64,000 nt of DNA from Curtobacterium sp. 9128 (GCF_007673775.1 NZ_VEAF01000003.1:62001-126000); one strand, 5' to 3'; shown: positions 51,441 to 61,280, numbered from the stretch's first letter. A program made the numbers and translations. The notes: generated by a model from the letters alone, not told the origin.

Positions 51441-53786
51441 CTACAGCTTCGCCAGTGCGAGCCACGTGGTCGCGATCGCGTCGGCGAGGAGCTCTCGCTC
51501 TTCGGCCGAGGGGTCACGGACGCCCTCCTGGAACGCGTCGCGCGCCTTGGTGTACGGCCACGGGTCCGTGAACACCGAGGACACGTTGTTGACGATCGAG
51601 ACCTTGAGGCTGAGGTCCGAACTCGCGAACCGTGCTCTGAGGAAGATCGCGAGGCGGTCCTGCCACGACGGGTGACCGAGCAGCCACGTGCGGAACGACT
51701 CCGGCACGGTCACCGTGCCGAGGATGTCGCGTCCCACGAGCCATCCGTCGGCATCCGAGATCACGTCGGCTCGACTCCACTCGGTCTTGTCGGTGTCCTG
51801 ACCCATGTTCTCCGTCACGAAGACGTCGATCTTCTGTCCGGCGCCGAACTTGACCCAGTTCGCCCAGAGTTGGACGACGTCCAGGGCCCAACCGCCGAGG
51901 TCCGCGGGCCCGATGCGCGCGTTGCCTTCGCAGGTCCCCCAGCCCACGATGCCCTGCAGGACGACGCCGACGTGCTCGATGTCGCCTTCGTAGCCGGCAG
52001 TGTGGCCGGTGGGCACCCCGGCGAGCTTCATGTACGTGTCGAAGGCGATCTGCTGGTTCCCGTCGTTGCCGGTACCCGGCACCGGGAAGGGGGTGTAGTC
52101 CTTGAAGCTCGCCGATGTGTACTTGACTGACTCCAGGTAGAAGAAGAAGAAGTAGTTCGCGTAGGTCCGGACCGTCGGGTCCACCTGGTCGATCACATGC
52201 TCGATGAGGACCTGCTGCCGGACCAGGTTCCAGTAGAAGTCGAGCTCGTCGTCACTGCGATCGAGGATCCTGTCGACGGCGTTCCTGACGAGGGGGACCG
52301 CGTTCTTCGACACGACGTCGTGGTCGATGCCGAGCTGCTTGGTGACGCCGCCCTCGGTGTACGTGGTCGTGAGGTCGACGGCGACCTGGTTGTACCACCA
52401 GTTCTTCGGCATGGTGTACCCCTGGTTCCCAGACCACCCCGTCGACGCACCGGACACCCAGACCGCGTCGACGAGTCCGGCGTCCGCGAGGCGAGTACAG
52501 ACGTTCCGCGCTGCGTATACGCCGATCCGGTAGCGGACGGACACCGAGATGGCGAGTCCCTCGGCGACGCCCTCGAAGTAGGGTTTCAGGAACCCGTCGA
52601 TGTCGGTGTCGTAGGCGTCGTAGTCGACGGCGAAGAAGATGACCGCTCCGGCGTGGATCCCGAGTTGCCGTGCGCGGATGGCCGCCTGCTGGCCCTGATC
52701 GACACCGATGTCGTGGTTGAAGTACGCGGCCTGGTTGTTGTAGTTCTCGAAGATCGGGACGACCTTGAGGCCCGCGTCGAGCAGCATGCTCAACTCACCG
52801 CGGGCGAACCCCTTCGCCGCCACCGTCAGGTAGCGGAGCACGACGCCGTAGCCGGCATCGATCAGCTTCTGCGCGGAGGCACTGGTGAGTGGTGTGCTCG
52901 TGTCCACGCCGCTCGTTGCACGGGCAGGGTCGCCCGAGGTGACCAGCAGTGCTGCCCAGGTCGCGAAGTCGCCCTTCCCCGACGCCGGGAGTTCCATGAA
53001 CGACTGGAAGGCCGCCACCGCCGCGGACGTCGCCGCATCGAAGCTCCCGGTGAGCGCGACGTCGTAGCCGTTGAACGCCAGAGCGATCTGGAAGAGGGTG
53101 ACCCAGTGGTTGGTGCTGCTGTCGAACTGGTTCGAGCTCACCGTACCGCTCGACCGGATGCCCGTCTGCGTCCCCGGCCCGAAGTTCGCGTTGGCGGTCG
53201 CATCGTCCATCCCGATCTGGTACTGGATCGCGAGCATGAGCCCACGCTGGACGTCCCGGGTGAACCGGCCGTCGCAGGGAACGATCGTGAAGAGCGACCG
53301 AGACGTGTACCGGGCGTTCAACCACACCTGTCCGGCGCGGATCCGATCCGTTCCACCGGTGACGAGCACGTACGGGTCGAGTGTGAGCAGCGACCGCATG
53401 AGCTTGACGTCGACGGACGCCGAGCTGGACAGCCCGATCTGCGTCCGGATGGTCGACACGGAGTTCGCCACCACCGTCGACCACTTGCCGAACGTCGTGT
53501 CTCCCGAGTACCCCTTGCACCACAGAGCGCACTGCAGGATACCGAGCACCCCCGCTCCGGACGTGCTGGCGGTGATGCTCCCCACCTTGCTCCGGAACGC
53601 TGAGGCCGTCCCGTCGCCGAAGTTGTCCGACAGCGCGGTGATCCCGAGCTCGTGCTGCAGCGCGCGCGTCAGCGCGTACATCGTCTGCCAGCCCGTGACA
53701 CCGTCCTCGGCGACCTTGTTGTAGCCGGAGACCTTCGCGTAGCGCTGGTTGAGCCACACCTGCGAGTTCTTGACCCAGAGATCCAT
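51441..53786 (-). CDS. Large protein with DUF1906 glycoside-hydrolase-like domain
   Basis: A 781-residue protein starting MDLWVKNSQVWLNQRY. The first ~320 residues contain PG_binding-like repeats (NFGDGTASAFRSKV, NFGPGTQTGIRSSG, AATSAAVAAFQ). A TIM-barrel DUF1906 domain follows at about 340-560, with SGVDTSTPLTSASAQKLIDAGY, VPIFENYNN and FFAVDYDAYDTD; this is the Rv2525c-like glycoside hydrolase family. The C-terminal part (about 560-781) is an unrecognised helical domain. There is no standard signal peptide, so export may be non-classical or need the Tat-exported neighbour. It likely acts on cell wall. Confidence 0.75.
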   Translation of the reverse strand: MDLWVKNSQVWLNQRYAKVSGYNKVAEDGVTGWQTMYALTRALQHELGITALSDNFGDGTASAFRSKVGSITASTSGAGVLGILQCALWCKGYSGDTTFGKWSTVVANSVSTIRTQIGLSSSASVDVKLMRSLLTLDPYVLVTGGTDRIRAGQVWLNARYTSRSLFTIVPCDGRFTRDVQRGLMLAIQYQIGMDDATANANFGPGTQTGIRSSGTVSSNQFDSSTNHWVTLFQIALAFNGYDVALTGSFDAATSAAVAAFQSFMELPASGKGDFATWAALLVTSGDPARATSGVDTSTPLTSASAQKLIDAGYGVVLRYLTVAAKGFARGELSMLLDAGLKVVPIFENYNNQAAYFNHDIGVDQGQQAAIRARQLGIHAGAVIFFAVDYDAYDTDIDGFLKPYFEGVAEGLAISVSVRYRIGVYAARNVCTRLADAGLVDAVWVSGASTGWSGNQGYTMPKNWWYNQVAVDLTTTYTEGGVTKQLGIDHDVVSKNAVPLVRNAVDRILDRSDDELDFYWNLVRQQVLIEHVIDQVDPTVRTYANYFFFFYLESVKYTSASFKDYTPFPVPGTGNDGNQQIAFDTYMKLAGVPTGHTAGYEGDIEHVGVVLQGIVGWGTCEGNARIGPADLGGWALDVVQLWANWVKFGAGQKIDVFVTENMGQDTDKTEWSRADVISDADGWLVGRDILGTVTVPESFRTWLLGHPSWQDRLAIFLRARFASSDLSLKVSIVNNVSSVFTDPWPYTKARDAFQEGVRDPSAEERELLADAIATTWLALAKL

Positions 53787-53800
53787 GAGCGAGCGTCCTG

Positions 53801-54865
53801 TCAGTTCAGGCTGAGAGCCGGATCGGCTCCGAACGGGCGTCCGGAGGACGACACGGGCACGTTCGACTCGAGCCCGGTCACACGCTGGTACACGCCGCTC
53901 GCGCTCCGCGCCGAGAACACGACCCTCGGGAGGACCATCCCGGTCGCGAGAGCAGCATCGTCCTGGTCCGAGATCTCCAGGGCGATCTCGATCGAGGTGC
54001 CGGCCGGCACGACCACGGGGATCCGCAGGCTCGTCCGAGCACCGGGCGCGACGGCTCCGAGCCACTGTTGCGCAGTGCCGTCGACGGTGACGGATGTGAC
54101 CGAGAGCGCCCGCACGACGTGGTCGTCGACGAAGACGTCCACCTGCCCGTTGGCCGGGATCGCGCCGGGCCCGGAGCTGACGACGCGGATGTGCGTGGGG
54201 TAGTTGTACGTCGCTCCGCTCTCGGCCTGGACGTCCGCGAACACGGCCCACGCGGCGTAGACCGATGCACCCCACGCGCTGGACACCGGAGCGATCACGG
54301 TCGCCTCTGACAGCACCGTCTCGGTACCGCTTGCGGTCCGGACCGAGACGCTCGCGGCGACGGCGTCTCCGACGTTCTCGACCGGGTAGCGTGCGGCCAC
54401 GTCGACCGGGAGGCTGACCGACACCTCTGCCGTCCCGAGGCCCTCCGGAAGCGTCACGGTGATCCGCGAGTTCGCTCCGTCCTGCTGCTCCTCGACGGGA
54501 ACGGTGGTGACGTGTCCGCCTTCGTTCACGACGGCAGGGGAGCCACTCCACCGGAGCAGAGCGGTCGGGAGCGTCACCGTGACGGCTGCGCCCGCGGCCT
54601 CCGTACCGGGAGGGAACGACAGTCCCACCGGCACGGTGAACTCGAACCGGGTCGCGTAGTCGGGGGAGAAGGCGACGGCCGTGCTGGACTGCAGGGCGAT
54701 CGCTGCCGTGGTGCCGCCGGCCGTGGTCGCGCCCGGTTCGCCGACGGTGTCCGCACTCTTCGACACCACATCGGCGTGCGCCGCGTCGGCGACGATCGTC
54801 GACGACGCCGAGGCCGCTCCGGCAGCGACCGCACCGATGAGTTGGCGTCTCGTGAACGTCGTCAT
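53801..54865 (-). CDS. Tat-exported surface protein, unknown function
   Basis: A 354-residue protein with a twin-arginine signal (TRRQLIGAVAAGAASAS) at the start. The mature part is beta-rich, with alternating polar/hydrophobic strands and conserved-looking G and P turns, such as FTVPVGLSFPPGTEAAGAAVTVTLP. It looks like one or two Ig-like or adhesion-type domains. Its stop lies 14 bases before the DUF1906 gene start on the same strand, so the two are co-transcribed. A structural or binding partner for the hydrolase-like protein is likely but unproven. Confidence 0.7.
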   Translation of the reverse strand: MTTFTRRQLIGAVAAGAASASSTIVADAAHADVVSKSADTVGEPGATTAGGTTAAIALQSSTAVAFSPDYATRFEFTVPVGLSFPPGTEAAGAAVTVTLPTALLRWSGSPAVVNEGGHVTTVPVEEQQDGANSRITVTLPEGLGTAEVSVSLPVDVAARYPVENVGDAVAASVSVRTASGTETVLSEATVIAPVSSAWGASVYAAWAVFADVQAESGATYNYPTHIRVVSSGPGAIPANGQVDVFVDDHVVRALSVTSVTVDGTAQQWLGAVAPGARTSLRIPVVVPAGTSIEIALEISDQDDAALATGMVLPRVVFSARSASGVYQRVTGLESNVPVSSSGRPFGADPALSLN

Positions 54866-54933
54866 CGTCCCCTCTTCGAAGCTCGTTCGACCATCTCGGT
54901 CACGTCCGGATCACACCGCATCGGCATCCTTCG

Positions 54934-55314
54934 TCATCCCCACTGGATCGCCTTGCACCCGGCGTCCACCTGCGGACCGGTTGCCTCGTACTTCTGGCAG
55001 ACGAGGCGCCAGGTCTGCGGTCCGACGATCCCGTCATGGGTGTAGCCGTACGCGGACTGCAGCTTCATCACGTCGGCCTTCGTCTGAGCGCCGAAGACTC
55101 CGTCGACGGTCAACCGGTACGGTCCGATCCCGCGGTCGTTCACGAGCTCCTGGATGTCGTAGACACAGTGACCCGTCGACCCGTCCCGGAACGTGCTGTT
55201 CACGCAAGCGGTCGCTGCCTCGGCGGTGTCCGATGCGCCCGTGTCCAGGACCGAGAGCCCGACGAGTGTCATCGTGGCCGCAGCGGCCGCGATGAGCTTG
55301 GTCGTACCGATCAT
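54934..55314 (-). CDS. Small secreted peptidoglycan-binding-like protein (paralogue 3)
   Basis: A 126-residue protein with a signal peptide (about residues 1-34). The mature part has the shared layout: HCVYDIQELVNDRGIGPYRL, TVDGVFGAQTKADVMKLQ, DGIVGPQTWRLVCQK and PQVDAGC. It is the third copy of the family, at the upstream end of the cluster. The cluster thus begins and ends with this protein type around the DUF1906 and Tat-exported proteins. Confidence 0.75.
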   Translation of the reverse strand: MIGTTKLIAAAAATMTLVGLSVLDTGASDTAEAATACVNSTFRDGSTGHCVYDIQELVNDRGIGPYRLTVDGVFGAQTKADVMKLQSAYGYTHDGIVGPQTWRLVCQKYEATGPQVDAGCKAIQWG

Positions 55315-55560
55315 GTGCGATCCCCTCGTCGCTCGTGGTGCGTGTCCCGGACGGACAGCTCACGCGCCCGTGTGGTCGTCCCGACAGGAGGACGGCGAGG
55401 ACGTCGAGCCTCCGCGACGCCACCGTTCGACCGGCCCCCTGCAGGAACTGAGCGCTCCTTCACGGTATCGAGAGCCAGTTCGGGAAGTAAAGAGGTGGAG
55501 CCCTGAGGGAGCGCACAGCCGGGGTCTTCCCGACGCAGCGTTCGACGGATCCGACGCAGG

Positions 55561-55596
55561 ACGGCCCCGCCCCGCTGGAGCGGGACGAGGCCGTCG
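55561..55596 (-). terminator. Terminator-like hairpin after the sugar ABC transporter operon
   Basis: GACGGCC and GGCCGTC flank further pairing (CCGCT/AGCGG) to give one long imperfect stem 19 bases past the substrate-binding gene stop. The U-tract is weak, as is common in high-GC actinobacteria. Confidence 0.5.
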
Positions 55597-55614
55597 GTGG
55601 TGCCGAAGTGTGGG

Positions 55615-56721
55615 TCAGCCCTGCTTGGCGAGCTGCTCCAGGGTGTCGTTGCCCTTGTAGGCCTCGACCGCGTTCTCCTTGGTGACGAGGATCGGGGTCA
55701 GCTCGATGGCCGGCACCGTCTTCACACCGTTGTAGTTGTTCGTCTTGTCGATCTTGGTGTCCGGCTTCTTGCCCTTGGCGAGGTCCGAGACCAGGTCGAC
55801 GGCCGCCTGGGCCTCTTCGGTGGTGTTCTTGTAGATCGTCGAGTACTGCTCGCCGCTCATGATGAGCGGGATCGAGGCGGTCTCCGAGTCCTGGCCGGTG
55901 ATGACCGGGTTCGGCTTGCCGGCGGCCTTGGTCGCCTGCAGGATCGCACGGGCCAGGGTGTCGTTCGGCGAGAGGACACCGTCGAGCTTGGTGTCGCCCG
56001 AGTAGTACTTCGAGAGCAGGTCGGACATGCGGGACTGCGCGTTCTGCGCGAGCCAGCCCTGCGTGTTGACGTTGCCGAACTCGGTCAGGCCCGAGACGAC
56101 CTTGAGGGTGCCGTCGGCGATCTTCGGCTTGAGCACGCTCATCGCACCGTTGAAGAACACGGTGGCGTTGGCGTCGTCGGGCGAACCGGCGAACAGCTCG
56201 ATGTTGTACGGGCCGCTGCCCTTCTCGTCTTTGAGGCCCTTGAGCAGTGCGTTCGCCTGCAGCTGGCCGACCTTGTAGTTGTTGAACGCCACGTAGTAGT
56301 CGACGTTCTTGGTGTTCAGGATGTTGCGGTCCCAGGCGATGACGACGGCGCCGGCGTCCTTGGCCGCCTTCACCTGCGAGCCGAGCTGCGAACCGTCGGC
56401 CGCACCGATGATGACGGCCTTGTCGCCCTTGGTGACCATGCTGGAGATCTGGCCCTGCTGGTCCGGGACGGTGTTCGACGCGGCTGCGTACTGGATGTCG
56501 GCCTTGAAGCCGGCGTCCTCGATCGACTTCTTGAACGCGGCGCCCGCGAGCACCCAGTTCTGCGAGGTCTTCGCCGGGAGCGCGACGCCGATGGTGTCGC
56601 CCTTCTTGATGCTGGCGCCGGAGCTGTCGCCCGAGCCGGAGGTGCCACGAGCCGAGCAGCCGCTGAGGGTGAGGCCCGCGATGAGCGCCAGGCTGAGGCC
56701 GGCGACGATCTTCTTGCGCAT
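55615..56721 (-). CDS. chvE: Multiple-monosaccharide ABC transporter substrate-binding lipoprotein (ChvE-like)
   Basis: A 368-residue lipoprotein of the periplasmic-binding type 1 family. The lipobox LTLSGC ends the signal at about residue 22. The mature part has IGVALPAKTSQNWVLAGAAF, AVVIAWDRNI near 125, YYVAFNNYKVGQLQA and VITGQDSETASIPLIMSGEQ. These landmarks match ChvE/GguA-associated binding proteins that take arabinose, galactose, xylose or glucose. It is third in the operon behind the ATPase and permease genes, separated by 124 bases with two strong hairpins. Confidence 0.88.
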   Translation of the reverse strand: MRKKIVAGLSLALIAGLTLSGCSARGTSGSGDSSGASIKKGDTIGVALPAKTSQNWVLAGAAFKKSIEDAGFKADIQYAAASNTVPDQQGQISSMVTKGDKAVIIGAADGSQLGSQVKAAKDAGAVVIAWDRNILNTKNVDYYVAFNNYKVGQLQANALLKGLKDEKGSGPYNIELFAGSPDDANATVFFNGAMSVLKPKIADGTLKVVSGLTEFGNVNTQGWLAQNAQSRMSDLLSKYYSGDTKLDGVLSPNDTLARAILQATKAAGKPNPVITGQDSETASIPLIMSGEQYSTIYKNTTEEAQAAVDLVSDLAKGKKPDTKIDKTNNYNGVKTVPAIELTPILVTKENAVEAYKGNDTLEQLAKQG

Positions 56722-56792
56722 GTGATTGCTTTCTCTTCGTTGAGGAGGGTGGGGCCGGGGCCCCGCTGTGGGGAATGGGAACGTGGTCCGAT

Positions 56793-56837
56793 CCGGGGGC
56801 ACGAGCCCCCGGGGACCCGGGGGCCGGAGCCCCCGGG
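56793..56837 (-). promoter_or_regulatory. Two tandem GC hairpins between permease and binding-protein genes
   Basis: CCGGGGGC-ACGA-GCCCCCGG (56793-56812) and CCCGGGGGC-CGGA-GCCCCCGGG (56816-56837) are exact stems with tetraloops. Hairpins at this place in sugar ABC operons usually protect mRNA 3' ends or cut read-through, so the binding protein and the permease can be made in different amounts. Confidence 0.6.
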
Positions 56838-56845
56838 CTGGACGG

Positions 56846-58138
56846 CTAGGGGAGGGTGACCTTCTCGGGCTGGTCCTCGATCGAGCGCGGCTGCTGCGCG
56901 GCCACCGTGTTCTGCTCGGTGTCCTTCCGCTGGAACTGCCGCATCATGCCGCCGATGAGCGACGGTCGGCCCTGCGACTTCGAGTAGACGTCGAAGGCGA
57001 CGGCGACGAGCAGCACCAGACCGCGGATGATCTGCACCTTGTTGGACTCGAGGCCCATGAGCTGCAGACCGTTCGACAGCAGCGCCATCACGAGACCACC
57101 GATGATCGACCCGGAGATCGTGCCGACACCACCGGCGACCGCGGCACCACCGACGAACACGGCGGCGATCGCGTCGAGCTCCCAGCCGGTGCCGTCAGCG
57201 GGGCCGGAGGCTCCGGCGTAGCCGACGAAGACCATGCCGGCGACGGCGGCGAGGACGGACATGTTCATCATGACGAAGAAGTTGACCTTCTTGGCCGAGA
57301 CACCGGACAGGACGGCGGCGCTGGAGTTGCCACCGACGGCGTAGACCTGGCGACCGAAGATCGTGTTCTTCGTGACGAAGCCGTAGATGATCGTCAGGAC
57401 GCCGAGGATGATCGCCACGATCGGGACCGAGGTGCCCGGGCGGCCGGAGGCGAACAGGTAGGTCGCGACCAGGGTGACGGCCACGAGGACGCCGGTGCGG
57501 ACGAAGGAGACCCACAGCGGCGGGACCTCGGCCTGCATCTTCTTGCGACGCTGGCGGCCGCGGACCTCGACGATGATGAGCACGAGGACGGTCACCAGAC
57601 CGAGGAGCACGGTGCCGTTCGAGAACGGCGTCGCCGGACCGAAGTCGGGGATGAAGCCGGAGCCGATCTGCGCGTAGCCGTCCGGGACGGGCAGCGAGGT
57701 CGAGTTGCCGATGATCTGGTTCGCACCGCGGAAGATGAGCTGGCCGGCCAGCGTCACGATGAACGCCGGGACGCGGACGAACGCCACCCAGAAGCCCTGC
57801 CAGGCACCGACGAGACCGCCGACGACCAGGCCGAGGATGATCGCGAGCCAGGCCGGGAAGTGCCAGACGGCCATCGACTGCGCCACGATGATGCCCGTGA
57901 ACGCCGCGACCGAACCGACCGACAGGTCGATGTGGCCGGCGATGATCACCATGACCATCCCGAGCGCCAGGATCAGGATGTAGGAGTACTGCAGGAACAG
58001 GTTGATCACGTTGGTGGGCTGCAGGATGAGCCCGTTGGTCGTGATCGAGAAGAAGATCAGGATCGCGATCAGGGCGATGATCATGCCGTACTGGCCGATG
58101 CTGTTGCCCTTGCCGAACAGCAGTTTCAGGTTGTTCAT
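56846..58138 (-). CDS. mmsB: Multiple-monosaccharide ABC transporter permease (MmsB/GguB)
   Basis: A 430-residue permease with about 10 or more membrane helices, longer than ribose permeases, as expected for the MmsB/GguB subgroup. It has [20 protein letters not shown] near residue 62 (the RbsC-type signature) and AVSGG-like [20 protein letters not shown] near 330. It forms the membrane channel for monosaccharides. Its ATG overlaps the stop of the ATPase gene by 4 bases. Confidence 0.9.
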   Translation of the reverse strand: MNNLKLLFGKGNSIGQYGMIIALIAILIFFSITTNGLILQPTNVINLFLQYSYILILALGMVMVIIAGHIDLSVGSVAAFTGIIVAQSMAVWHFPAWLAIILGLVVGGLVGAWQGFWVAFVRVPAFIVTLAGQLIFRGANQIIGNSTSLPVPDGYAQIGSGFIPDFGPATPFSNGTVLLGLVTVLVLIIVEVRGRQRRKKMQAEVPPLWVSFVRTGVLVAVTLVATYLFASGRPGTSVPIVAIILGVLTIIYGFVTKNTIFGRQVYAVGGNSSAAVLSGVSAKKVNFFVMMNMSVLAAVAGMVFVGYAGASGPADGTGWELDAIAAVFVGGAAVAGGVGTISGSIIGGLVMALLSNGLQLMGLESNKVQIIRGLVLLVAVAFDVYSKSQGRPSLIGGMMRQFQRKDTEQNTVAAQQPRSIEDQPEKVTLP

Positions 58139-59727
58139 GAGACGGTGGCGCCCTTCCGCGCGGAGGTCATGCTGCGCATGAGCGATTCGGGATCGGCCTG
58201 GTCGGCCGGCAGGTCAGCGGTGATCTGGCCTTCGAAGATGGTGTAGATCCGGTCGGACAGGCCGAGCAGTTCGGGGAGCTCGGACGAGATGAGGATGATG
58301 CCCTTCCCCTCGGCCGCGAGCTGCTGGATGATGCCGTAGATCTCGAACTTGGCGCCCACGTCGATGCCGCGGGTCGGCTCGTCGAGGATGAGCAGGTCGG
58401 GGTCGGTGAACATCCACTTCGACAGGACGACCTTCTGCTGGTTCCCGCCGGAGAGCTTCCCGACGTTCTCCTCGACGGTCGGCACCTTCGTGCGGAGCAT
58501 CTTCCGGTACTTCTCGGCGATGTCGTACTCCTGCAGGGAGTCGACGACACCGGCCTTCGAGATCTTCTGCAGGTCGGCCGCGACGGTCGAGCGCTTCACG
58601 GAGTCGAGCAGGTTCAGCCCGAGCGCCTTGCGGTCCTCGGACACGTAGCCGATGCCGTTGTCGATCGCCTGCTGGACGTTGTTGACCTTGATCTCGCGGC
58701 CGTCCTTGAGGATCTGACCGCCGAGGAACGTGCCGTACGAGTGACCGAAGAGGCTCATCGCCAGCTCGGTGCGTCCGGCACCCATGAGGCCGGCGAACCC
58801 GACGATCTCACCACGACGCACGTGGAAGTTCGAGCCCTTGCAGACCAGGCGCGAGGAGTCGAGCGGGTGCTGCACGGTCCAGTCGCGGACCTCGAAGAAC
58901 GTCTCGCCGATCTTCGGCGTGCGGTCCGGGAAGCGGGACTCGAGCGAACGCCCGACCATCCCGCGGATGATCCGGTCCTCGTTGACGCCGTCCGCCTTGA
59001 CGTTGAGCGTCTCGATGGTCTTGCCGTCGCGGATGATCGTGATGCTGTCCGCGATCTGCTCGATCTCGTTGAGCTTGTGGCTGATGATGATGCTCGAGAT
59101 GCCCTTGGCCTTCAGCCCGACGATCAGGTCCAGCAGGTGCTGGGAGTCGTTCTCGTTGAGGGCGGCGGTCGGCTCGTCGAGGATGAGGAGCTTGACGTCC
59201 TTGTGCAGGGCCTTGGCGATCTCGACGAGCTGCTGCTTGCCGACACCGATGTTCTTGATCTGCGTGTCCGGGTCGTCGGCGAGGCCGACGCGGGCGAGCA
59301 GGTCCTGGGCGCGGAGCTGGGCGACCGTCCAGTCGATCCGGCCGAACCGGCTCGGCTCGTTGCCGAGGAACAGGTTCTCGGTGATCGAGAGCTCGGGGAT
59401 GAGCGCGAGCTCCTGGTGGATGATGACGATGCCGGCCTGCTCGGACTGCTTGATGTCCTTGAAGCGGACCTCTTGGCCCTCGAAGACGATGTCACCGGTG
59501 TAGGTGCCGTACGGGTACACCCCGGACAGGACCTTCATCAGGGTCGACTTGCCGGCGCCGTTCTCGCCGCAGATGGCGTGGATCTCGCCGGCGCGGACGT
59601 TGAGCGACACGTCGGACAGTGCCTTGACACCAGGGAACTCCTTGGTGATCGATCGCATCTCGAGGATCGTCTCGGGTGCGGTGATCGACCGGGTCTCGAG
59701 TCCGGTGTCGATCGGGTTTGACGCCAC
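58135..59727 (-). CDS. mmsA: Multiple-monosaccharide ABC transporter ATP-binding protein (MmsA/GguA)
   Basis: A 530-residue fused double ATPase. The N-terminal half has Walker [13 protein letters not shown] near residue 55, signature [13 protein letters not shown] near 160 and Walker [12 protein letters not shown] near 180. The C-terminal half has degenerate first motifs and [14 protein letters not shown] near 425, with [14 protein letters not shown] near 448, as normal for sugar importers. It drives import of monosaccharides with MmsB and ChvE. It is the first gene of the operon, behind the LacI operator and promoter. Confidence 0.92.
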   Translation of the reverse strand: MASNPIDTGLETRSITAPETILEMRSITKEFPGVKALSDVSLNVRAGEIHAICGENGAGKSTLMKVLSGVYPYGTYTGDIVFEGQEVRFKDIKQSEQAGIVIIHQELALIPELSITENLFLGNEPSRFGRIDWTVAQLRAQDLLARVGLADDPDTQIKNIGVGKQQLVEIAKALHKDVKLLILDEPTAALNENDSQHLLDLIVGLKAKGISSIIISHKLNEIEQIADSITIIRDGKTIETLNVKADGVNEDRIIRGMVGRSLESRFPDRTPKIGETFFEVRDWTVQHPLDSSRLVCKGSNFHVRRGEIVGFAGLMGAGRTELAMSLFGHSYGTFLGGQILKDGREIKVNNVQQAIDNGIGYVSEDRKALGLNLLDSVKRSTVAADLQKISKAGVVDSLQEYDIAEKYRKMLRTKVPTVEENVGKLSGGNQQKVVLSKWMFTDPDLLILDEPTRGIDVGAKFEIYGIIQQLAAEGKGIILISSELPELLGLSDRIYTIFEGQITADLPADQADPESLMRSMTSARKGATVS

Positions 59728-59855
59728 AGTGCATCTCCTTCTGCCGCTTCGGTGCAGGAGTCCTTCGGTGGTTCTGCGAGCGGCAGCGAAGGCGCAGGGA
59801 GATCTGCGTGGACTTCGTTGTCGCGTCCGGGGTTCCGATGCCGGTGTGACGGTCC

Positions 59856-59871
59856 ATGTGAACGGTCACAT
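59856..59871. promoter_or_regulatory. LacI-type operator before the sugar ABC operon
   Basis: ATGTGAACGGTCACAT is a palindrome with exact 6-bp arms, centred about 18 bases downstream of the predicted transcript start, so binding would block transcription. The site before the lacI-type gene (61281-61296) matches it at 14 of 16 bases. Confidence 0.8.
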
Positions 59872-59888
59872 CGGCTGGAACGGAGGTA

Positions 59889-59919
59889 ATACTACGCACG
59901 GCGTCGGCACCGGTGTCAA
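59889..59919 (-). promoter_or_regulatory. Promoter of the sugar ABC operon
   Basis: On the reverse strand TTGACA (59919-59914) and TAGTAT (59894-59889) are separated by 19 bases. This is close to the vegetative consensus, with a slightly long spacer. Confidence 0.6.
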
Positions 59920-60019
59920 TTCGGATTGGTCGCGTTTCGGTAACGGCCCGCTCCGTGCCTGCCTCGACGGCCCTCCGTGCCCCCCGGTGTGGGGTCACTT
60001 CCGCGGCGTGCCGCGGATC

Positions 60020-60061
60020 GGACGGGAGGCTCTCGGCGGCCCGGCACCGTGCCTCCAGTCC
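60020..60061. repeat. Copy of the dispersed GGACGGGAGGC hairpin
   Basis: GGACGGGAGGC pairs with GCCTCCAGTCC with one mismatch. Same arms as at 49723-49768. Confidence 0.5.
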
Positions 60062-60221
60062 GTCAGATGGCGGGTTCCCGCAGCGGCACGGGTGCCCACG
60101 CGCGCCGCTCGCCGCTCCGGCGGGCGCGCGTCGGGTCGCACCTCGCTGCGGACGTCGCGCCCCGCGCTGAGGGGGCGCGACGTGTGTCCCGGGGTGCGGA
60201 CCCGCGGAGGCCGCCCCGGCG

Positions 60222-61244
60222 CTACCCGCGCTGGCGAGGTGCGCCGGTCGAGGCGCGCACCACGAGCTGCGGCACGATCTCGATCGCGCGGAGCCGCTCG
60301 TGCTCGCCCGGGAGCAGCATGTCGACGCAGCGCCGACCGAGCTCGGCGAAGTCGACCTGCACGGTCGTGAGCGGCGGCCAGAAGTGCTTCGCCTCGGGGA
60401 TGTCGTCGTAGCCCACGACCGACAGGTCACCGGGGACGTCGAGTCCGTAGGACCGGGCGGCGTGCACGACGCCGAGCGCCATCGCGTCGTTCGAGCAGAA
60501 CACGGCGGTGCAGTCGCGCCAGCGCAGCAGCTCCCGTCCGGCGTGGTATCCGAAGTCCGCGGTCCAGTCGCCGAGGATCGGGGGCTGCACGGGCTTGTCA
60601 CGGTCCGACATCTCGCGGAGGAAGCCCTGCATCCTGGCGTCGGCCTCGATCCAGTCCTGCGGTCCCGCGATGTGGCGGATGTACTCGTGCCCGAGGTCGA
60701 GCAGGTGCGCCGTGGCGAGCCGCGCGCCCTCCATCTGGTCCACCCACAGGGCCGTCGGGTCCTCGCCGATGCTGGACCGCAGCGTGATGTACGGCGTACG
60801 GACCCCGAGCTCCTCGATGAGGTCGAACACGCGCTGCTGCGGGGCGATCACGATGATGCCCTCGACGTCCTGGTCGAGCAGGTGTCCGAGTCCGTCGCGC
60901 ACGGCGGCGTCGGTGGGTTCGGCGATGTTCGCCGTCGTGACCGAGTAGCCGCGCGCCACCGCGGAGTCCTCGATCGCCTGCATCGTCACCGCCGGCCCGT
61001 AGTGCGAGCGCTGCGCGGTGAGGACGCCGATCGTCCGGGTCCGGCTCGTGACCAGCGCCCGCGCCGCCCGGTTGGGGCGGTACTGCAGCTGCTCCATCGC
61101 GGCGACCACGCGCTCGCGGGTCTCGGCGCGGATGGCGTCGGAGTTGTTGAGCACCCGTGACACGGTCTGGTGCGACACCCCGGCGACCCGCGCGACATCG
61201 CGGATGCTGGGCGATCGCGGTTGCTGTGCCCGCGTCGACGCCAT
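60222..61244 (-). CDS. LacI-family transcriptional regulator of the sugar ABC operon
   Basis: A 340-residue LacI protein. The helix-turn-helix (SIRDVARVAGVSHQTVSRVL) lies at residues about 12-32. The periplasmic-binding-like ligand domain follows, with TIGVLTAQRSHYGPAVTMQ near 72 and TAVFCSNDAMALGVVHAA near 245. It is encoded just upstream of the sugar operon on the same strand, with 494 bases between. Matching operators stand before both, so it most likely represses the transporter and itself until a sugar binds. Confidence 0.88.
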   Translation of the reverse strand: MASTRAQQPRSPSIRDVARVAGVSHQTVSRVLNNSDAIRAETRERVVAAMEQLQYRPNRAARALVTSRTRTIGVLTAQRSHYGPAVTMQAIEDSAVARGYSVTTANIAEPTDAAVRDGLGHLLDQDVEGIIVIAPQQRVFDLIEELGVRTPYITLRSSIGEDPTALWVDQMEGARLATAHLLDLGHEYIRHIAGPQDWIEADARMQGFLREMSDRDKPVQPPILGDWTADFGYHAGRELLRWRDCTAVFCSNDAMALGVVHAARSYGLDVPGDLSVVGYDDIPEAKHFWPPLTTVQVDFAELGRRCVDMLLPGEHERLRAIEIVPQLVVRASTGAPRQRG

Positions 61245-61280
61245 TGCTACTCGTTTCTCGCTCGGAGCCGCGGCACGCCC

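Larger units (their letters stand above)
59728..60221. promoter_or_regulatory. Operon control region and gene-poor gap
   Basis: No gene is supported. It holds the promoter (59889-59919) and LacI operator (59856-59871) of the sugar ABC operon, and a hairpin copy of the dispersed repeat family at 60020-60061. The remainder, near the end of the lacI-type gene, shows nothing else. Confidence 0.6.

Noticed and set aside
52197-53603. Forward open frame of 468 codons opposite the DUF1906 gene
   Set aside because: Biased V/D/R/E composition and no motif; antisense shadow.
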